A DNA stretch of 64,000 bases from Candidatus Enterovibrio altilux (GTDB lineage Bacteria; Pseudomonadota; Gammaproteobacteria; Enterobacterales; Vibrionaceae): the NCBI RefSeq assembly GCF_002381345.1, contig NZ_CP020663.1, positions 124,001 to 188,000 of the forward strand. Direction: 5' to 3'. Below, in pieces: positions 54,300 through 64,000 of this stretch. Below the pieces are notes generated by a model that ran no database searches, was not told the DNA's origin, and saw nothing but the letters and a program-made list of their open reading frames with translations. The position numbers and the translations under genes were made by a program. Each line of letters starts with the position of its first letter. The stretch's first letter is position 1.

Positions 54300-55208
54300 A
54301 TGATTTCTAAAGTTCTACGTATTCATGCAATAACAGCTCTACGTCACCTCAAAAATCATAAGCAATTTGTAACACTAAAACTTAAAAATAATAACACAAG
54401 CAGTCACTTTCATGCCTCCCGGATAATAACCTTTATTGAGAACCTCAGCGAGTTTATTTACCCCCATACCCATCAAACTCTTTTTAATGTTGATGAGCAA
54501 TTTGTAGTGAAACACATGGTAACAATAACGAACCAGTGGCATCAGCATAATACATCCAATGACAATATGGCGAAAGAGATTCCACATCAGTTTGATGCAA
54601 AAAAACAAGAAAATTTTACTTATCACTATGATGCATTAAAAACCGTTTATACTAAGGAAGCATCCAGTTTATTCATTGACACCATTCACCCAATACAAGC
54701 GACACAAATAACGTATGAATGGATACGTAAATCGAAAAATAAAGTCCTTGAAGCGGTGAGTATTCGCAGTCATAATAATATTATGCAAGACTTAGATTTT
54801 AGCGATATTAAGGATCCCTTAGTCAACACTTATAAGGCAATAACCAGTGCACATATCACTCATTTTTCTAGCAAACTAAGAAAAAATTGTCCACCAACTC
54901 ATCAGCTCCATATTGTTCTCGATAAAACGGCATATCATCGAAGTAATTTCGTCAAAAACGCAGTATTCATTCTTAAGATTAAGCTTCATTATTTCCCTCC
55001 CCTTTATAACTCAGATCTCAACCCGTTAAAGCAGCTATGGCAGATAATGAATGAGCAGTCAAGCACCAGTGTGTACTACAAAAATCAACATTGGTTTAAA
55101 GAGGCTATTATACAATTATTTACTGGGACCATTTCAAAGATTACAGGCTATTTAACGTTCAAAGTAAATAATCAGTCTCAGTTTTTCGCCTCTGTATCTT
55201 CAAGTTGA
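54300..55208 (+). pseudogene. IS630-family transposase, full frame but catalytic Glu replaced by Lys
   Basis: A 302-aa open frame. Landmarks of IS630 (Tc1/mariner-type DDE) transposases: first Asp in 'LFIDTIHPIQATQITYEWI' (residues ~125-143), second Asp in 'LHIVLDKTAYHRS' (~203-215), and the block that normally reads 'NLNPIERLW' is 'DLNPLKQLW' near residue 240. The third catalytic acid is therefore Lys (AAG at 55029), which should abolish activity. The body is also a little diverged from active relatives I know. The frame ends 13 bp before the sdhC start. The gene is intact by length, so inactivation is probably recent. Confidence 0.85.
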
Positions 55209-55216
55209 TTGAGTAT
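55193..55216 (+). repeat. Tail of the dispersed intergenic repeat at the IS630/sdhC border
   Basis: 'GTATCTTCAAGTTGATTGAG' then 'TATA' is the terminal block of the ~70-bp repeat (compare 36547-36568 reversed: CTCAAAGTTGATTGAGTATA). It contains the stop codon of the transposase frame and reaches 6 bp from the sdhC start. Confidence 0.45.
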
Positions 55217-55221
55217 ATATC

Positions 55222-55602
55222 ATGAAAGTAACGAAGCAAAGACCGGTAAATCTAGACCTTCATACCATTAGGTTCCCAATTACAGCAATTGCGTCTATTA
55301 CGCACCGTGTATCTGGTGTTATTACTTTAATATCGGTTGCTATCCTACTATGGATTTTAAGCCTATCTCTTTCATCCCCTAGTGGTTTCGAATCTGCTGC
55401 AAATTTTATAGATGGCTTCTTTGCTAAATTTATTCTGTGGGGCATCCTCACAGCATTGGCTTATCACATTGTTGGCGGTATTCGCCACATCTTGATGGAT
55501 ATGAAGTGTTTTGAAACACTTGAAGCTGGCACGTTGAGTGCACAAGTTACTTTTAGTGTAACCTTATTGTTGTCAGTGTTCGCGGGGATTTTAGTATGGT
55601 AA
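55222..55602 (+). CDS. sdhC: Succinate dehydrogenase cytochrome b556 subunit
   Basis: A 126-aa inner-membrane subunit (E. coli 129 aa) of complex II that binds haem b and ubiquinone with SdhD. 'RPVNLDLHTIRFPITAIASITHRVSGV' holds the conserved Ser-x3-Arg quinone-site residues; the haem His is in 'YHIVGGIRHILMD'. Three membrane helices are visible. The Shine-Dalgarno is poor (GAG, about 10 bases ahead) and the leader is only 13 bp from a transposase gene. Overlaps sdhD by 7 bp. Confidence 0.96.
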   Translation: MKVTKQRPVNLDLHTIRFPITAIASITHRVSGVITLISVAILLWILSLSLSSPSGFESAANFIDGFFAKFILWGILTALAYHIVGGIRHILMDMKCFETLEAGTLSAQVTFSVTLLLSVFAGILVW

Positions 55603-55943
55603 AACATGTATCTTCTTTCGGTGGAAGCGGTGTGCATGATTTTATTATGATCCGTGCTACTGCCATTATTATGACACTATATACTCTGTATATGGTTGGA
55701 TGTTTTGCTTTTGGTCCTGAGTTGTCTGGTCAGATCTGGTTCGAATTTTGGGGTCAGACATGGAATAAAGCGTTTACTATGCTGGCTTTGATTTGCGTAC
55801 TTATCCATGCATGGATAGGCATGTGGCAAGTGCTTACTGACTACATTAAGCCTACGCTTCTTCGCGTGTTGATGCAGTTTGGTATTGTTGTTTTATTGTT
55901 TATCTATCTATTAACCGGCTTTTGCGTATTGTGGAGAGTTTAA
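55596..55943 (+). CDS. sdhD: Succinate dehydrogenase membrane anchor subunit
   Basis: A 115-aa anchor subunit (E. coli 115 aa) with three membrane helices. The N-terminal 'GGSGVHDFIMIRATAIIMTLYTLYM' and the haem-ligand His in 'LICVLIHAWIGMWQVLTDY' match SdhD. It overlaps sdhC by 7 bp and touches sdhA directly. Confidence 0.96.
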   Translation: MVKHVSSFGGSGVHDFIMIRATAIIMTLYTLYMVGCFAFGPELSGQIWFEFWGQTWNKAFTMLALICVLIHAWIGMWQVLTDYIKPTLLRVLMQFGIVVLLFIYLLTGFCVLWRV

Positions 55944-57710
55944 GTGAGTATGCTAATTAAAGAATTTGACGCAATTGTCATCGGGGCTGGTGGTGCAGGC
56001 ATGCGTGCTGCATTGCAAATATCTGAAGAAGGTTTATCTTGTGCTTTGCTGTCTAAAGTATTTCCAACACGTTCACATACTGTTTCTGCACAAGGTGGAA
56101 TCACAGTAGCGCTTGGTAATTCCCATGAAGATAATTGGGAATGGCACATGTATGACACCGTTAAGGGATCGGATTATATAGGTGACCAAAACGCAATCGA
56201 ATACATGTGCAAAACAGGACCTCAATCAATCATTGAGCTCGAAAGAATGGGCTTACCATTTTCTCGTTTCGAAGATGGCAGCATTTATCAGCGACCCTTT
56301 GGTGGCCAATCAAAAGCATTCGGTGGTGAGCAAGCGGTACGTACAGCGGCGGCTGCTGATCGTACAGGTCACGCGTTGCTTCATACGCTTTATCAACAAA
56401 ATATAAAAAATAAAACAACTATTTTTTCTGAATGGTATGCTTTAGATTTGGTTAAAAATCAAGATGATGTAATAGTTGGCGCTACCGTCATGTGTATGGA
56501 AAATAGTGAAATTTATTATTTCAAAGCTAAGGCAACTATCCTTGCAACTGGCGGCGCTGGTCGCATTTACCAATCTACCACTAACGCTCACATCAACACT
56601 GGTGACGGTATAGGTATGGCTCTGCGTGCTGGCGTGCCATTACAAGATATGGAAATGTGGCAGTTCCACCCAACAGGTATTGCTGGTGCAGGCGTCCTTG
56701 TTACAGAAGGTTGCCGCGGTGAAGGAGGGTACTTGCTGAATAAAAATAACGAACGCTTCATGGAGCGTTATGCTCCTAATGCAAAAGACCTGGCTGGTCG
56801 TGATGTGGTTGCACGTTCGATGATGGTCGAAATCCGAGAAGGCCGAGGGTGTGATGGCCCATGGGGCCCACATCTTAAGCTTAAACTTGATCACCTTGGT
56901 AGAGATGTGCTTGAAGCGCGTCTTCCTGGCATTCTTGAGCTATCTCGTACATTTGCGCACGTTGATCCAATTAAAGAATCAATTCCTGTTATCCCAACTT
57001 GCCACTATATGATGGGAGGTGTTCCAACTCAAATTTCAGGACAAGTGATTAAGCAAGACCTGCATGGTAATGATGTAGAAATTCAAGGCTTATTCGCATG
57101 TGGTGAAATTGCCAACGTTTCTGTTCACGGAGCAAACCGTCTTGGCGGTAATTCACTGCTTGATCTTATTGTATTTGGACGAGCAACAGGTCTACACCTC
57201 GGTGAAACTTTGTTGACTCAGGTTGAAGTTCGTGATGCATCGGAATCAGACATTGAGGCATCTTTGGATCGAGTTAACCGTTGGAATCTAACACAACAAG
57301 GTGAAGATCCGGTTCAAATACGTAAAGATCTCCAGTCTTGCATGCACAATAATTTTTCAGTATTCCGTGAAGGTGATGCTATGGCGAAGGGGTTAGAAGA
57401 ACTTAAAATAATTCGTGAACGTCTTCAAGAAGCATGCTTAGATGATACATCTAGTGAGTTTAATACTCAGCGCATTGAATGCCTTGAACTAGAAAATTTA
57501 TTAGCAACAGCCTGCGCGACAGCAGTTGCCGCAAATTACCGTACCGAAAGCCGTGGCGCACATGCACGTTTTGATTTCCAAGATCGGGATGATGCTAACT
57601 GGTTGTGTCATACTATTTACAACCCAGAAACAGAAGAGATGACCAAGCGAAATGTTAACATGACACCAATTCATCGCGAGACATTCCCACCTAAAGTGCG
57701 TGTATACTAA
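55944..57710 (+). CDS. sdhA: Succinate dehydrogenase flavoprotein subunit
   Basis: A 588-aa subunit (E. coli 588 aa) that oxidises succinate to fumarate. FAD is bound by '[14 protein letters not shown]' (residues 11-24) and covalently by His45 in '[11 protein letters not shown]'. Substrate and active-site residues are in 'MWQFHPTGI', 'GRDVVARSM', 'PTCHYMMGG' and '[10 protein letters not shown]'. The start is taken as GTG 55944, directly after the sdhD stop and 5 bases past GAG; ATG 55950 is the alternative. Translational coupling to sdhD is likely. Confidence 0.97.
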   Translation: MSMLIKEFDAIVIGAGGAGMRAALQISEEGLSCALLSKVFPTRSHTVSAQGGITVALGNSHEDNWEWHMYDTVKGSDYIGDQNAIEYMCKTGPQSIIELERMGLPFSRFEDGSIYQRPFGGQSKAFGGEQAVRTAAAADRTGHALLHTLYQQNIKNKTTIFSEWYALDLVKNQDDVIVGATVMCMENSEIYYFKAKATILATGGAGRIYQSTTNAHINTGDGIGMALRAGVPLQDMEMWQFHPTGIAGAGVLVTEGCRGEGGYLLNKNNERFMERYAPNAKDLAGRDVVARSMMVEIREGRGCDGPWGPHLKLKLDHLGRDVLEARLPGILELSRTFAHVDPIKESIPVIPTCHYMMGGVPTQISGQVIKQDLHGNDVEIQGLFACGEIANVSVHGANRLGGNSLLDLIVFGRATGLHLGETLLTQVEVRDASESDIEASLDRVNRWNLTQQGEDPVQIRKDLQSCMHNNFSVFREGDAMAKGLEELKIIRERLQEACLDDTSSEFNTQRIECLELENLLATACATAVAANYRTESRGAHARFDFQDRDDANWLCHTIYNPETEEMTKRNVNMTPIHRETFPPKVRVY

Positions 57711-57725
57711 AAAAGGTAGCTAATC

Positions 57726-58436
57726 ATGACATTTAATTTTTCTGTATACCGTTATAATCCCGATGTTGATGATGCACCGCACATGAAAGAATACACCCTT
57801 GAAGTGCCAGATGATTCTGACATAATGGTACTAGACGCATTGATTTTATTAAAAGAGCAAGACTCAACATTGGCATTTCGTCGCTCATGCCGTGAAGGTG
57901 TCTGTGGCTCTGATGGCATTAACATGAATGGTAAGAATGGTCTTGCTTGTGTGACTCCACTTTCTACACTAGCAGATAAATCGAGCATTATTATTCGACC
58001 TCTACCTGGCTTACCAGTAATACGAGATTTAATTGTCGACATGATACAGTTCTATCAAAACTATGAGCGCGTCAAACCATTTTTGATCAACGATGGAATG
58101 CCGTCGTCGCGTGAAAATCTTCAGTCACCTGATGAGCGAGCTCACCTTGATGGTCTCTATGAGTGCATCATGTGTGCGTGTTGTACAACAGCATGTCCAT
58201 CTTTTTGGTGGAATCCAGACAAATTCATTGGACCGGCTGGTCTTCTAGCGGCATATCGCTGGCTTATTGATAGTCGAGATACCGCGACAGATAAACGCTT
58301 ATCAGATTTGGACGACGCTTTTAGTGTTTTCCGCTGTCATAGTATAATGAACTGTATAGATGTTTGTCCTAAAGGACTTAACCCAACAAAAGCAATTGGT
58401 AACATTCGCTCAATGTTGCTTAAAAGAGCTATCTAA
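57726..58436 (+). CDS. sdhB: Succinate dehydrogenase iron-sulfur subunit
   Basis: A 236-aa subunit (E. coli 238 aa) carrying three Fe-S clusters. [2Fe-2S]: 'SCREGVCGSDGINMNGKNGLAC'-type block near residues 54-76. [4Fe-4S]: 'CIMCACCTTACPSFWW' near 149-164. [3Fe-4S]: 'CHSIMNCIDVCPKGLNP' near 206-222. All cysteines are kept; 'CGSDGIN' has Asp where many relatives also have Asp. It passes electrons from SdhA to quinone. It is 15 bp after sdhA. Confidence 0.97.
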   Translation: MTFNFSVYRYNPDVDDAPHMKEYTLEVPDDSDIMVLDALILLKEQDSTLAFRRSCREGVCGSDGINMNGKNGLACVTPLSTLADKSSIIIRPLPGLPVIRDLIVDMIQFYQNYERVKPFLINDGMPSSRENLQSPDERAHLDGLYECIMCACCTTACPSFWWNPDKFIGPAGLLAAYRWLIDSRDTATDKRLSDLDDAFSVFRCHSIMNCIDVCPKGLNPTKAIGNIRSMLLKRAI

Positions 58437-58548
58437 TTTATGAATGAACCAAAGAAAAATTATAAATTTTCTGAAAGAGAATTTTAAAGGAGACCGGATA
58501 ATCCCTGTCATATTATAACACATAACACTAAGTGGTTAAGGGATAACA

Positions 58549-61359
58549 ATGCAAAATGGCGTGATGAAGGCTTGGATTAAGTCTTCTCATTTGGCTGGCG
58601 CCAATGCAACTTACGTAGAAGATCTCTACGAACTATACCTCAATGACCCCAAGTCTATTGATAACGAATGGCAAGCAGTTTTTGATACATTACCAGTTGT
58701 GAATGGTAAAGTACCAGAGCAAACTCACTCTAAAGTTCGTGACTATTTTAGGAGGCTCGCTACCAAAACAGCGTACAATAGTGCATCAATTAGTGACCCA
58801 GATGTAGATGCTAAACAGGTTAAAGTATTGCAACTTATCAACGCTTATCGTTTTAGAGGACATCAACAAGCAAACTTAGATCCATTAGGTATTTGGCACC
58901 GCGATCAAATCCCCGATTTGGAGCCGTCATTTCACTCTCTCAATGAAGATGATTTCGAAAAGACATTTAACGTAGGTTCTTTTGCAATTGGACAAAAGAA
59001 TATGAAACTTTTCGCTTTATATGCTGCTCTCAATAAAACTTACTGTGGTGCTATTGGGGCTGAATATATGCACATCACTGATACCGAAGAAAAACGTTGG
59101 CTACAGCAACGTATCGAGTCTATTGTGGGTCAGCCAGAATTTTCGACTGGAGAAAAACTAACCTTACTTGAAGAATTAACTGCTGCAGAAGGGTTAGAGC
59201 GTTATTTAGGAGCAAAATTTCCTGGTGCTAAGCGTTTTTCTCTTGAAGGTGGTGATGCACTTATTCCGATGGTGAAAGAAATTATTCGCCAAGCGGGAGC
59301 GAATGGAATGAGAGAAGTCGTTATAGGTATGGCTCACCGCGGTCGTTTAAACATGCTAGTCAATGTTTTAGGTAAAAAGCCGTCAGAACTGTTTGATGAG
59401 TTTGCTGGTAAACCCGGTGAATTATGGGGAACAGGGGATGTTAAATATCACCAAGGTTTTTCATGTGACTTTGCAACACCAGGTGGAAATGTTCACTTAG
59501 TCATGGCTTTTAACCCATCACACCTAGAAATTGTAAACCCGGTGGTTATTGGTTCAGTCCGGGCACGTCAAGATCGTCTAGGCGATAAAGATGGCTCAAC
59601 GGTATTGCCAATTACCATCCATGGTGACGCTGCAATCGCGGGACAAGGTGTAGTGCAAGAAACATTTAACATGTCACAAGCTCGTGGTTATTGTGTTGGT
59701 GGTACTGTTCGAATCGTTGTCAATAACCAAATTGGTTTCACAACATCGAACCCACATGATATGCGCTCAACACAGTATTGTACTGATATTGCAAAGATGA
59801 TTCAAGCTCCTATTTTGCATGTAAATGCAGATAATCCTGAAGCCGTCGTGTTTGTAGCGCGCTTAGCCTTGGATTATCGTAATACCTTTAAACGTGATGT
59901 TGTTATTGACTTGGTGTGCTATCGTCGCCATGGTCACAATGAAGCTGATGAACCAAATGCTACTCAGCCATTAATGTATCAAAAAATTAAAAAACACCCA
60001 ACACCACGTAAAATTTATGCAGATGTTTTGTCTGATCAAGGGGTTGCTAATCTTGAAAAGGCAACTTACCTCGTTAATGAATACAGAGACGCTTTGGATC
60101 GTGGTGAGCATGTGGCGAAAGAATACCGTCCAATGACACTTCACTCTGCTGACTGGTCGCCTTACCTTGGGCATGACTGGACAATTGAATGGCCAAATAC
60201 ATTTAATATGAAGCGTCTGAGTGAGTTAGGTCATCGCCTATGTCAGTATCCTAAAAGTCACAAACTTCACAGTCGTGTTGATAAACCTTATAAAGATCGA
60301 ATATTAATGGCGGATGGTGAAAAAGCACTCGACTGGGGCATGGCAGAGTCGTTAGCCTATGCAACACTTGTAGACGAAGGAAAGCGTATTCGTATCAGTG
60401 GTCAAGATTCAGGGCGAGGGACATTTTTCCATCGTCATGCAGTGTTACATAATCAAATTGATGCAAGTACTTATATTCCCCTTGCAAATATTCATGACAA
60501 ACAAGGTCCATTCCAAGTGTTTGACTCTGTATTATCAGAAGAAGCGGTACTTGCATTTGAGTATGGGTATACCACGGCAGAGCCGTGCGGTTTGACCATC
60601 TGGGAGGCTCAGTTTGGTGATTTTGCTAACGGTGCTCAGGTTGTCATTGATCAATTCATTAGCTCTGGTGAGCAAAAGTGGGGTCGTATGTGCGGATTGA
60701 CCATGCTGTTACCACATGGTTATGAAGGTCAAGGTCCAGAACACTCATCCGCACGTTTAGAACGCTACTTACAGCTTTGTGCGGAACAAAATATGCAAGT
60801 TTGTGTGCCATCAACACCCGCACAGATTTATCACACGATTCGTCGCCAAGTACTTCGTCCAATGCGTCGTCCACTTGTGATTATGTCACCTAAATCATTG
60901 CTGCGTCATCCGTTATGCACATCTTCACTTGAAGAACTGGCTAATGGTAATTTTCAAGCTGCAATTGGTGAAATTGACGAGCTAGATCCTCATACAATTA
61001 AACGTGTTGTTATGTGTTCTGGCAAGGTATTTTACGATTTACTTGAAGTAAGACGCAAAGAAAACATTAAAAATATAATTATTGTGCGTATTGAGCAATT
61101 GTATCCGTTCCCGAAAGAGGACTTACAAGCGGCTATAAGTCAGTCCATTAATGCTAAAGATTTTGTGTGGTGTCAGGAAGAGCCTCAAAATCAAGGCGCT
61201 TGGTACAGTAGCCAACATAATTTGCGAATGGTGATCCCAGCTGACGCAACGCTAAGTTATGCGGGGCGTGCTGCATCTGCATCACCAGCTGTCGGCTATA
61301 TGTCTGTCCACTTAAAACAACAAAAGGCGTTGATTGAAGATGCGCTTACTTTAAATTAA
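58549..61359 (+). CDS. sucA: 2-oxoglutarate dehydrogenase E1 component
   Basis: A 936-aa thiamine-diphosphate enzyme (E. coli 933 aa) that decarboxylates 2-oxoglutarate and passes succinyl to SucB. N-terminal SucB-binding segment ('MKAWIKSSHLAGANATYVEDLYELY'), 'MAHRGRLNMLVNVLGK', ThDP motif 'HGDAAIAGQGVVQETFN...VNNQIGFTT', and 'SGQDSGRGTFFHRHAV' are intact. AGGG lies 6 bases ahead of ATG 58549. The 112-bp gap after sdhB is the longest in the run so far and could hold an internal promoter, as in E. coli. Confidence 0.98.
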   Translation: MQNGVMKAWIKSSHLAGANATYVEDLYELYLNDPKSIDNEWQAVFDTLPVVNGKVPEQTHSKVRDYFRRLATKTAYNSASISDPDVDAKQVKVLQLINAYRFRGHQQANLDPLGIWHRDQIPDLEPSFHSLNEDDFEKTFNVGSFAIGQKNMKLFALYAALNKTYCGAIGAEYMHITDTEEKRWLQQRIESIVGQPEFSTGEKLTLLEELTAAEGLERYLGAKFPGAKRFSLEGGDALIPMVKEIIRQAGANGMREVVIGMAHRGRLNMLVNVLGKKPSELFDEFAGKPGELWGTGDVKYHQGFSCDFATPGGNVHLVMAFNPSHLEIVNPVVIGSVRARQDRLGDKDGSTVLPITIHGDAAIAGQGVVQETFNMSQARGYCVGGTVRIVVNNQIGFTTSNPHDMRSTQYCTDIAKMIQAPILHVNADNPEAVVFVARLALDYRNTFKRDVVIDLVCYRRHGHNEADEPNATQPLMYQKIKKHPTPRKIYADVLSDQGVANLEKATYLVNEYRDALDRGEHVAKEYRPMTLHSADWSPYLGHDWTIEWPNTFNMKRLSELGHRLCQYPKSHKLHSRVDKPYKDRILMADGEKALDWGMAESLAYATLVDEGKRIRISGQDSGRGTFFHRHAVLHNQIDASTYIPLANIHDKQGPFQVFDSVLSEEAVLAFEYGYTTAEPCGLTIWEAQFGDFANGAQVVIDQFISSGEQKWGRMCGLTMLLPHGYEGQGPEHSSARLERYLQLCAEQNMQVCVPSTPAQIYHTIRRQVLRPMRRPLVIMSPKSLLRHPLCTSSLEELANGNFQAAIGEIDELDPHTIKRVVMCSGKVFYDLLEVRRKENIKNIIIVRIEQLYPFPKEDLQAAISQSINAKDFVWCQEEPQNQGAWYSSQHNLRMVIPADATLSYAGRAASASPAVGYMSVHLKQQKALIEDALTLN

Positions 61360-61387
61360 GAACTAGAAAGCTAAGGAAAACAATGAT

Positions 61388-62596
61388 ATGACAATCGAAA
61401 TTCTGGTTCCTGACTTACCTGAGTCTGTTGTGGATGCAACAATTGCTACTTGGCACAAAAATCCGGGCGATACTGTTTCTCGAGAAGATGTTTTAGTCGA
61501 TATTGAAACTGATAAAGTAATTATTGAAGTACCAGCACCTGAAGACGGTGTTCTGGAAGTTATTCTTGAAGAAGAAGGTGCGACAGTACTGTCCAAACAG
61601 CTACTCGCGAGAATCAAGAAAGGAACTGTCGCGGGTGAACCCACACAAGATGTACCGGCGTCGTCTGAATCATCACCAAATAAAAGACACACAGCTTCTC
61701 TGACTTCAGAGCAAAATGATACTCTGAGTCCTGTGGCACGTCGCTTGTTGGCGGGTAATAATCTGCGGCCAACACAAGTAAAAGGTACCGGTGTTGGTGG
61801 GCGTATTACACGTGAAGATATTGGCGCTGTTATTAAGCAAGCTGATGTAAACGCAACGAAACCTCAAGAGAAAAAAGAAACACTGTCTTTTGGTTATCGC
61901 AGCGAAAAACGTGTACCAATGACGCGTTTACGGAAGCGTATTGCGGAACGATTACTGGCAGCTAAGAATAGCACCGCGCTACTAACAACCTTTAACGAAG
62001 TGAACATGAAGCCAATAATGGATATTCGTAAGCAGTACAAAGATATATTCAAGGAACGTCACAGTATTCGATTAGGTTTCATGTCTTTCTATGTAAAAGC
62101 GGTTGTTGAAGCATTAAAACGTTATCCGGAAGTAAATGCTTCTATCGATGGGGATGAAATCGTTTACCATAATTTCTTTGATGTGAGCGTGGCTGTGTTA
62201 ACCCCTCGTGGTTTGGTGACACCAGTGCTTCGAGACTGTGATCGTTTAAGTCTTGCGGACATCGAAAAAAGCATCAAAGAATTAGCAATTAAAGGCCGGG
62301 ATGGTAAGTTGACTGTGGACGATTTGACAGGAGGTAACTTTACTATTACGAATGGGGGGGTTTTTGGATCGCTAATGTCGACACCAATCATTAACCCACC
62401 TCAAGCGGCCATTCTTGGTATGCATAAAATCCAAGAACGTCCGATGGTAATCAATGCTCAGATTAACATCCTTCCAATGATGTACCTTGCCCTTTCTTAT
62501 GATCATCGTTTGATCGATGGGCGTGAGTCTGTTGGGTTTTTGGTGGCGATTAAAACGCTTGTAGAAGACCCAATGCGTTTGCTACTTGACATATAA
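61388..62596 (+). CDS. sucB: 2-oxoglutarate dehydrogenase E2 (dihydrolipoyl succinyltransferase)
   Basis: A 402-aa core subunit (E. coli 405 aa). One lipoyl domain with the lipoylated Lys in '[17 protein letters not shown]' (residues ~39-55), a linker, the E1/E3-binding domain ('[14 protein letters not shown]...[15 protein letters not shown]'), and a catalytic domain with '[16 protein letters not shown]', which holds the active His and Asp. It is 28 bp after sucA. AAGGA lies 10 bases ahead of the ATG. Confidence 0.98.
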   Translation: MTIEILVPDLPESVVDATIATWHKNPGDTVSREDVLVDIETDKVIIEVPAPEDGVLEVILEEEGATVLSKQLLARIKKGTVAGEPTQDVPASSESSPNKRHTASLTSEQNDTLSPVARRLLAGNNLRPTQVKGTGVGGRITREDIGAVIKQADVNATKPQEKKETLSFGYRSEKRVPMTRLRKRIAERLLAAKNSTALLTTFNEVNMKPIMDIRKQYKDIFKERHSIRLGFMSFYVKAVVEALKRYPEVNASIDGDEIVYHNFFDVSVAVLTPRGLVTPVLRDCDRLSLADIEKSIKELAIKGRDGKLTVDDLTGGNFTITNGGVFGSLMSTPIINPPQAAILGMHKIQERPMVINAQINILPMMYLALSYDHRLIDGRESVGFLVAIKTLVEDPMRLLLDI

Positions 62597-62692
62597 GTAG
62601 TTCAGATTTTGTCGGTATACTGGGGGAGCATACCCACTGTATAAAAAGCAAAATTAAATCAATATAATGGATACTGACACGGATAGAATATC

Positions 62693-63859
62693 ATGAATCT
62701 GCACGAATACCAATCAAAACAGTTATTTGCTGAATACGGGCTACCAGTATCTGAAGGGTACGCCTGCGATACTCCCCAAGAAGCCGTTGAAGCTGCTGAT
62801 AAAATTGGTGGCAAAAAGTGGGCTGTAAAATGTCAGGTACACGCTGGTGGACGCGGGAAAGCAGGCGGTGTAAAGTTTGTTAGCATCAAAGAAGACATCA
62901 AAAAATTTGCACAGAACTGGCTAGGTAAAAACCTAGTAACATACCAAACAAATGTACATGGTCAACTGGTTAGCAAAATTTTAGTTGAAAAATGCACAAG
63001 CATCGCGAAAGAGCTTTATTTAGGTGCGATTATTGACCGTGATACTTATCGTGTTATTTTTATGGCATCAACTGAAGGCGGTGTAGACATTGAAAAAATT
63101 GCGGAAAAAACACCGGAACTTATCCATAGAACTGCAATCGATCCATTCGTAGGTCCCCAACCATATCAAGGTCGTCAGCTAGCATTCAAACTTGGGTTGC
63201 AAGGCAAGCAAATTAAACAGTTCACCCAAATTTTTATGGGAATTGCCAAACTATTCATTGAATACGATGTAGCCTTGGTTGAAGTTAACCCATTGGTTAT
63301 TAATGATAAAGGTAATCTACATTGCCTAGATGTAAAGTTGACTATTGATAGTAATGCAATTTATCGTCAACCAAAAATTCGTGAAATGCATGATCCTAGT
63401 CAGGACGATGCACGTGAAGTGCATGCGGCTCAGTGGGAACTAAACTACGTTGCACTAGATGGAAGCATTGGTTGCATGGTTAATGGTGCAGGCCTAGCGA
63501 TGGGTACAATGGATATTGTTAACCTACACAATGGTAGTCCTGCAAACTTCTTGGATGTTGGTGGTGACACTACGAAAGAACGTGTTACAGAAGCATTCAA
63601 GATCATTCTTTCTGACAATAATGTGAAAGCAGTTTTAGTTAATGTCTTCGGCGGTATCGTTCGTTGTGATCTTATTGCAGACGGTATTATTGGTGCAATA
63701 GAAGAAGTGGGTGTTAAAGTACCAGTTGTTGTTCGATTAGAAGGTCACAATGCAAAACTTGGGCTTCAAAAACTTGCTGAAAGTGGTTTGAACATTATTA
63801 CTGCGACTTCACTGGCTGAAGCAGCGAATAAAGTTGTTGCTGCAGCGGAGAGCAAATAA
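62693..63859 (+). CDS. sucC: Succinyl-CoA synthetase subunit beta
   Basis: A 388-aa ATP-grasp subunit (E. coli 388 aa) of the enzyme that makes ATP from succinyl-CoA. '[19 protein letters not shown]', the nucleotide-binding '[17 protein letters not shown]', 'EVNPLVI' and '[14 protein letters not shown]' are all present. The 96-bp gap after sucB contains an imperfect inverted repeat (GGTATAC...ATACC, 62614-62635). The stop codon overlaps the sucD start by one base (TAATG). Confidence 0.98.
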   Translation: MNLHEYQSKQLFAEYGLPVSEGYACDTPQEAVEAADKIGGKKWAVKCQVHAGGRGKAGGVKFVSIKEDIKKFAQNWLGKNLVTYQTNVHGQLVSKILVEKCTSIAKELYLGAIIDRDTYRVIFMASTEGGVDIEKIAEKTPELIHRTAIDPFVGPQPYQGRQLAFKLGLQGKQIKQFTQIFMGIAKLFIEYDVALVEVNPLVINDKGNLHCLDVKLTIDSNAIYRQPKIREMHDPSQDDAREVHAAQWELNYVALDGSIGCMVNGAGLAMGTMDIVNLHNGSPANFLDVGGDTTKERVTEAFKIILSDNNVKAVLVNVFGGIVRCDLIADGIIGAIEEVGVKVPVVVRLEGHNAKLGLQKLAESGLNIITATSLAEAANKVVAAAESK

Positions 63860-64000
63860 TGTCTATTTTGATCAATAAAGATACCAAAGTTATTTGTCAG
63901 GGCTTTACCGGTGGCCAGGGTACGTTCCATTCGAAGCAAGCGCTTGAGTATGGCACGCAAATGGTTGGTGGAGTCTCTCCAGGTAAAGGCGGTTCAATCC
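63859..64000 (+). CDS. sucD: Succinyl-CoA synthetase subunit alpha (5' part, cut by the window edge)
   Basis: The first 47 codons are in the window: '[20 protein letters not shown]' followed by '[18 protein letters not shown]', the CoA-binding Rossmann start of SucD. The ATG overlaps the sucC stop by one base, as in E. coli, so translation is coupled. The remainder, including the phospho-His, lies beyond 64000. Confidence 0.96.
   Translation, partial: MSILINKDTKVICQGFTGGQGTFHSKQALEYGTQMVGGVSPGKGGSI

Overview
This window looks like the chromosome of a gammaproteobacterium of the family Vibrionaceae that is far along in genome decay. The protein-coding genes are all core functions (ubiG, rplY, gapA, gyrA, cmk-rpsA-ihfB-lapA-lapB-pyrF, dusA-pspG, glnS, queC, dnaB-alr, lysS, prfB, tatD/ycfH, serS, a six-gene MoxR/Bat operon, mscS, ybgI, gltA, sdhCDAB-sucABCD). 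Lengths are near their E. coli relatives and local gene order is familiar for Vibrionales/Enterobacterales. Between these islands lie wrecked copies of one insertion sequence. By the spans listed here they cover about 15 kb, close to a quarter of the window. No copy has an open transposase. This combination (intact housekeeping, many dead copies of one IS, A+T-rich gaps, no obvious accessory metabolism) resembles the IS-swollen, reduced genomes of extracellular Vibrionaceae light-organ symbionts such as 'Candidatus Enterovibrio' of anglerfish. That assignment is inference from pattern; no luminescence gene is present here.

Layout. 1-6 kb: a tRNA shaped like initiator tRNA but with anticodon GAU, ubiG, a degenerate tRNA, an intact tRNA-Ala(GGC), the 4.5S RNA gene ffs, and several IS wrecks. 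6-18 kb: rplY, gapA, gyrA (minus strand), then the cmk-rpsA-ihfB-lapA-lapB-pyrF block. 18-27 kb: an outer-membrane beta-barrel gene, pspG with a sigma-54-like promoter, dusA, glnS and queC, all on the minus strand and separated by IS copies. 27-40 kb: dnaB-alr on plus; lysS, prfB (programmed frameshift kept), tatD and serS on minus. 40-47 kb: moxR-DUF58-DUF4381-batA-batBC-batD with overlapping or nearly touching genes. 48-64 kb: mscS, ybgI, gltA, an inactive IS630-type transposase, and sdhCDAB-sucABCD; sucD runs off the right edge.

How it fits together. gltA, sdhCDAB and sucABCD supply consecutive TCA-cycle steps, gapA supplies glycolysis, and ubiG makes the quinone that Sdh reduces. gyrA, dnaB, rpsA, rplY, ihfB, ffs, prfB and the tRNA synthetases are replication and translation machinery. 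lapA/lapB, the Bat operon, pspG, mscS and the barrel protein serve the cell envelope. No phage, plasmid, CRISPR, toxin or defence system was seen.

The least expected structures are: (1) the initiator-type tRNA with a GAU anticodon; (2) a recurrent IS form in which an inverted ~200-bp copy of the 3' end is joined to the 5' end of a full copy at the same breakpoint in six places, implying that the rearranged unit itself spread; (3) a ~70-bp dispersed intergenic repeat, one copy of which forms the gapA terminator; (4) an 11-unit heptamer array after alr; (5) an IS630-type gene with its third catalytic acid replaced by Lys, ending 13 bp before sdhC.
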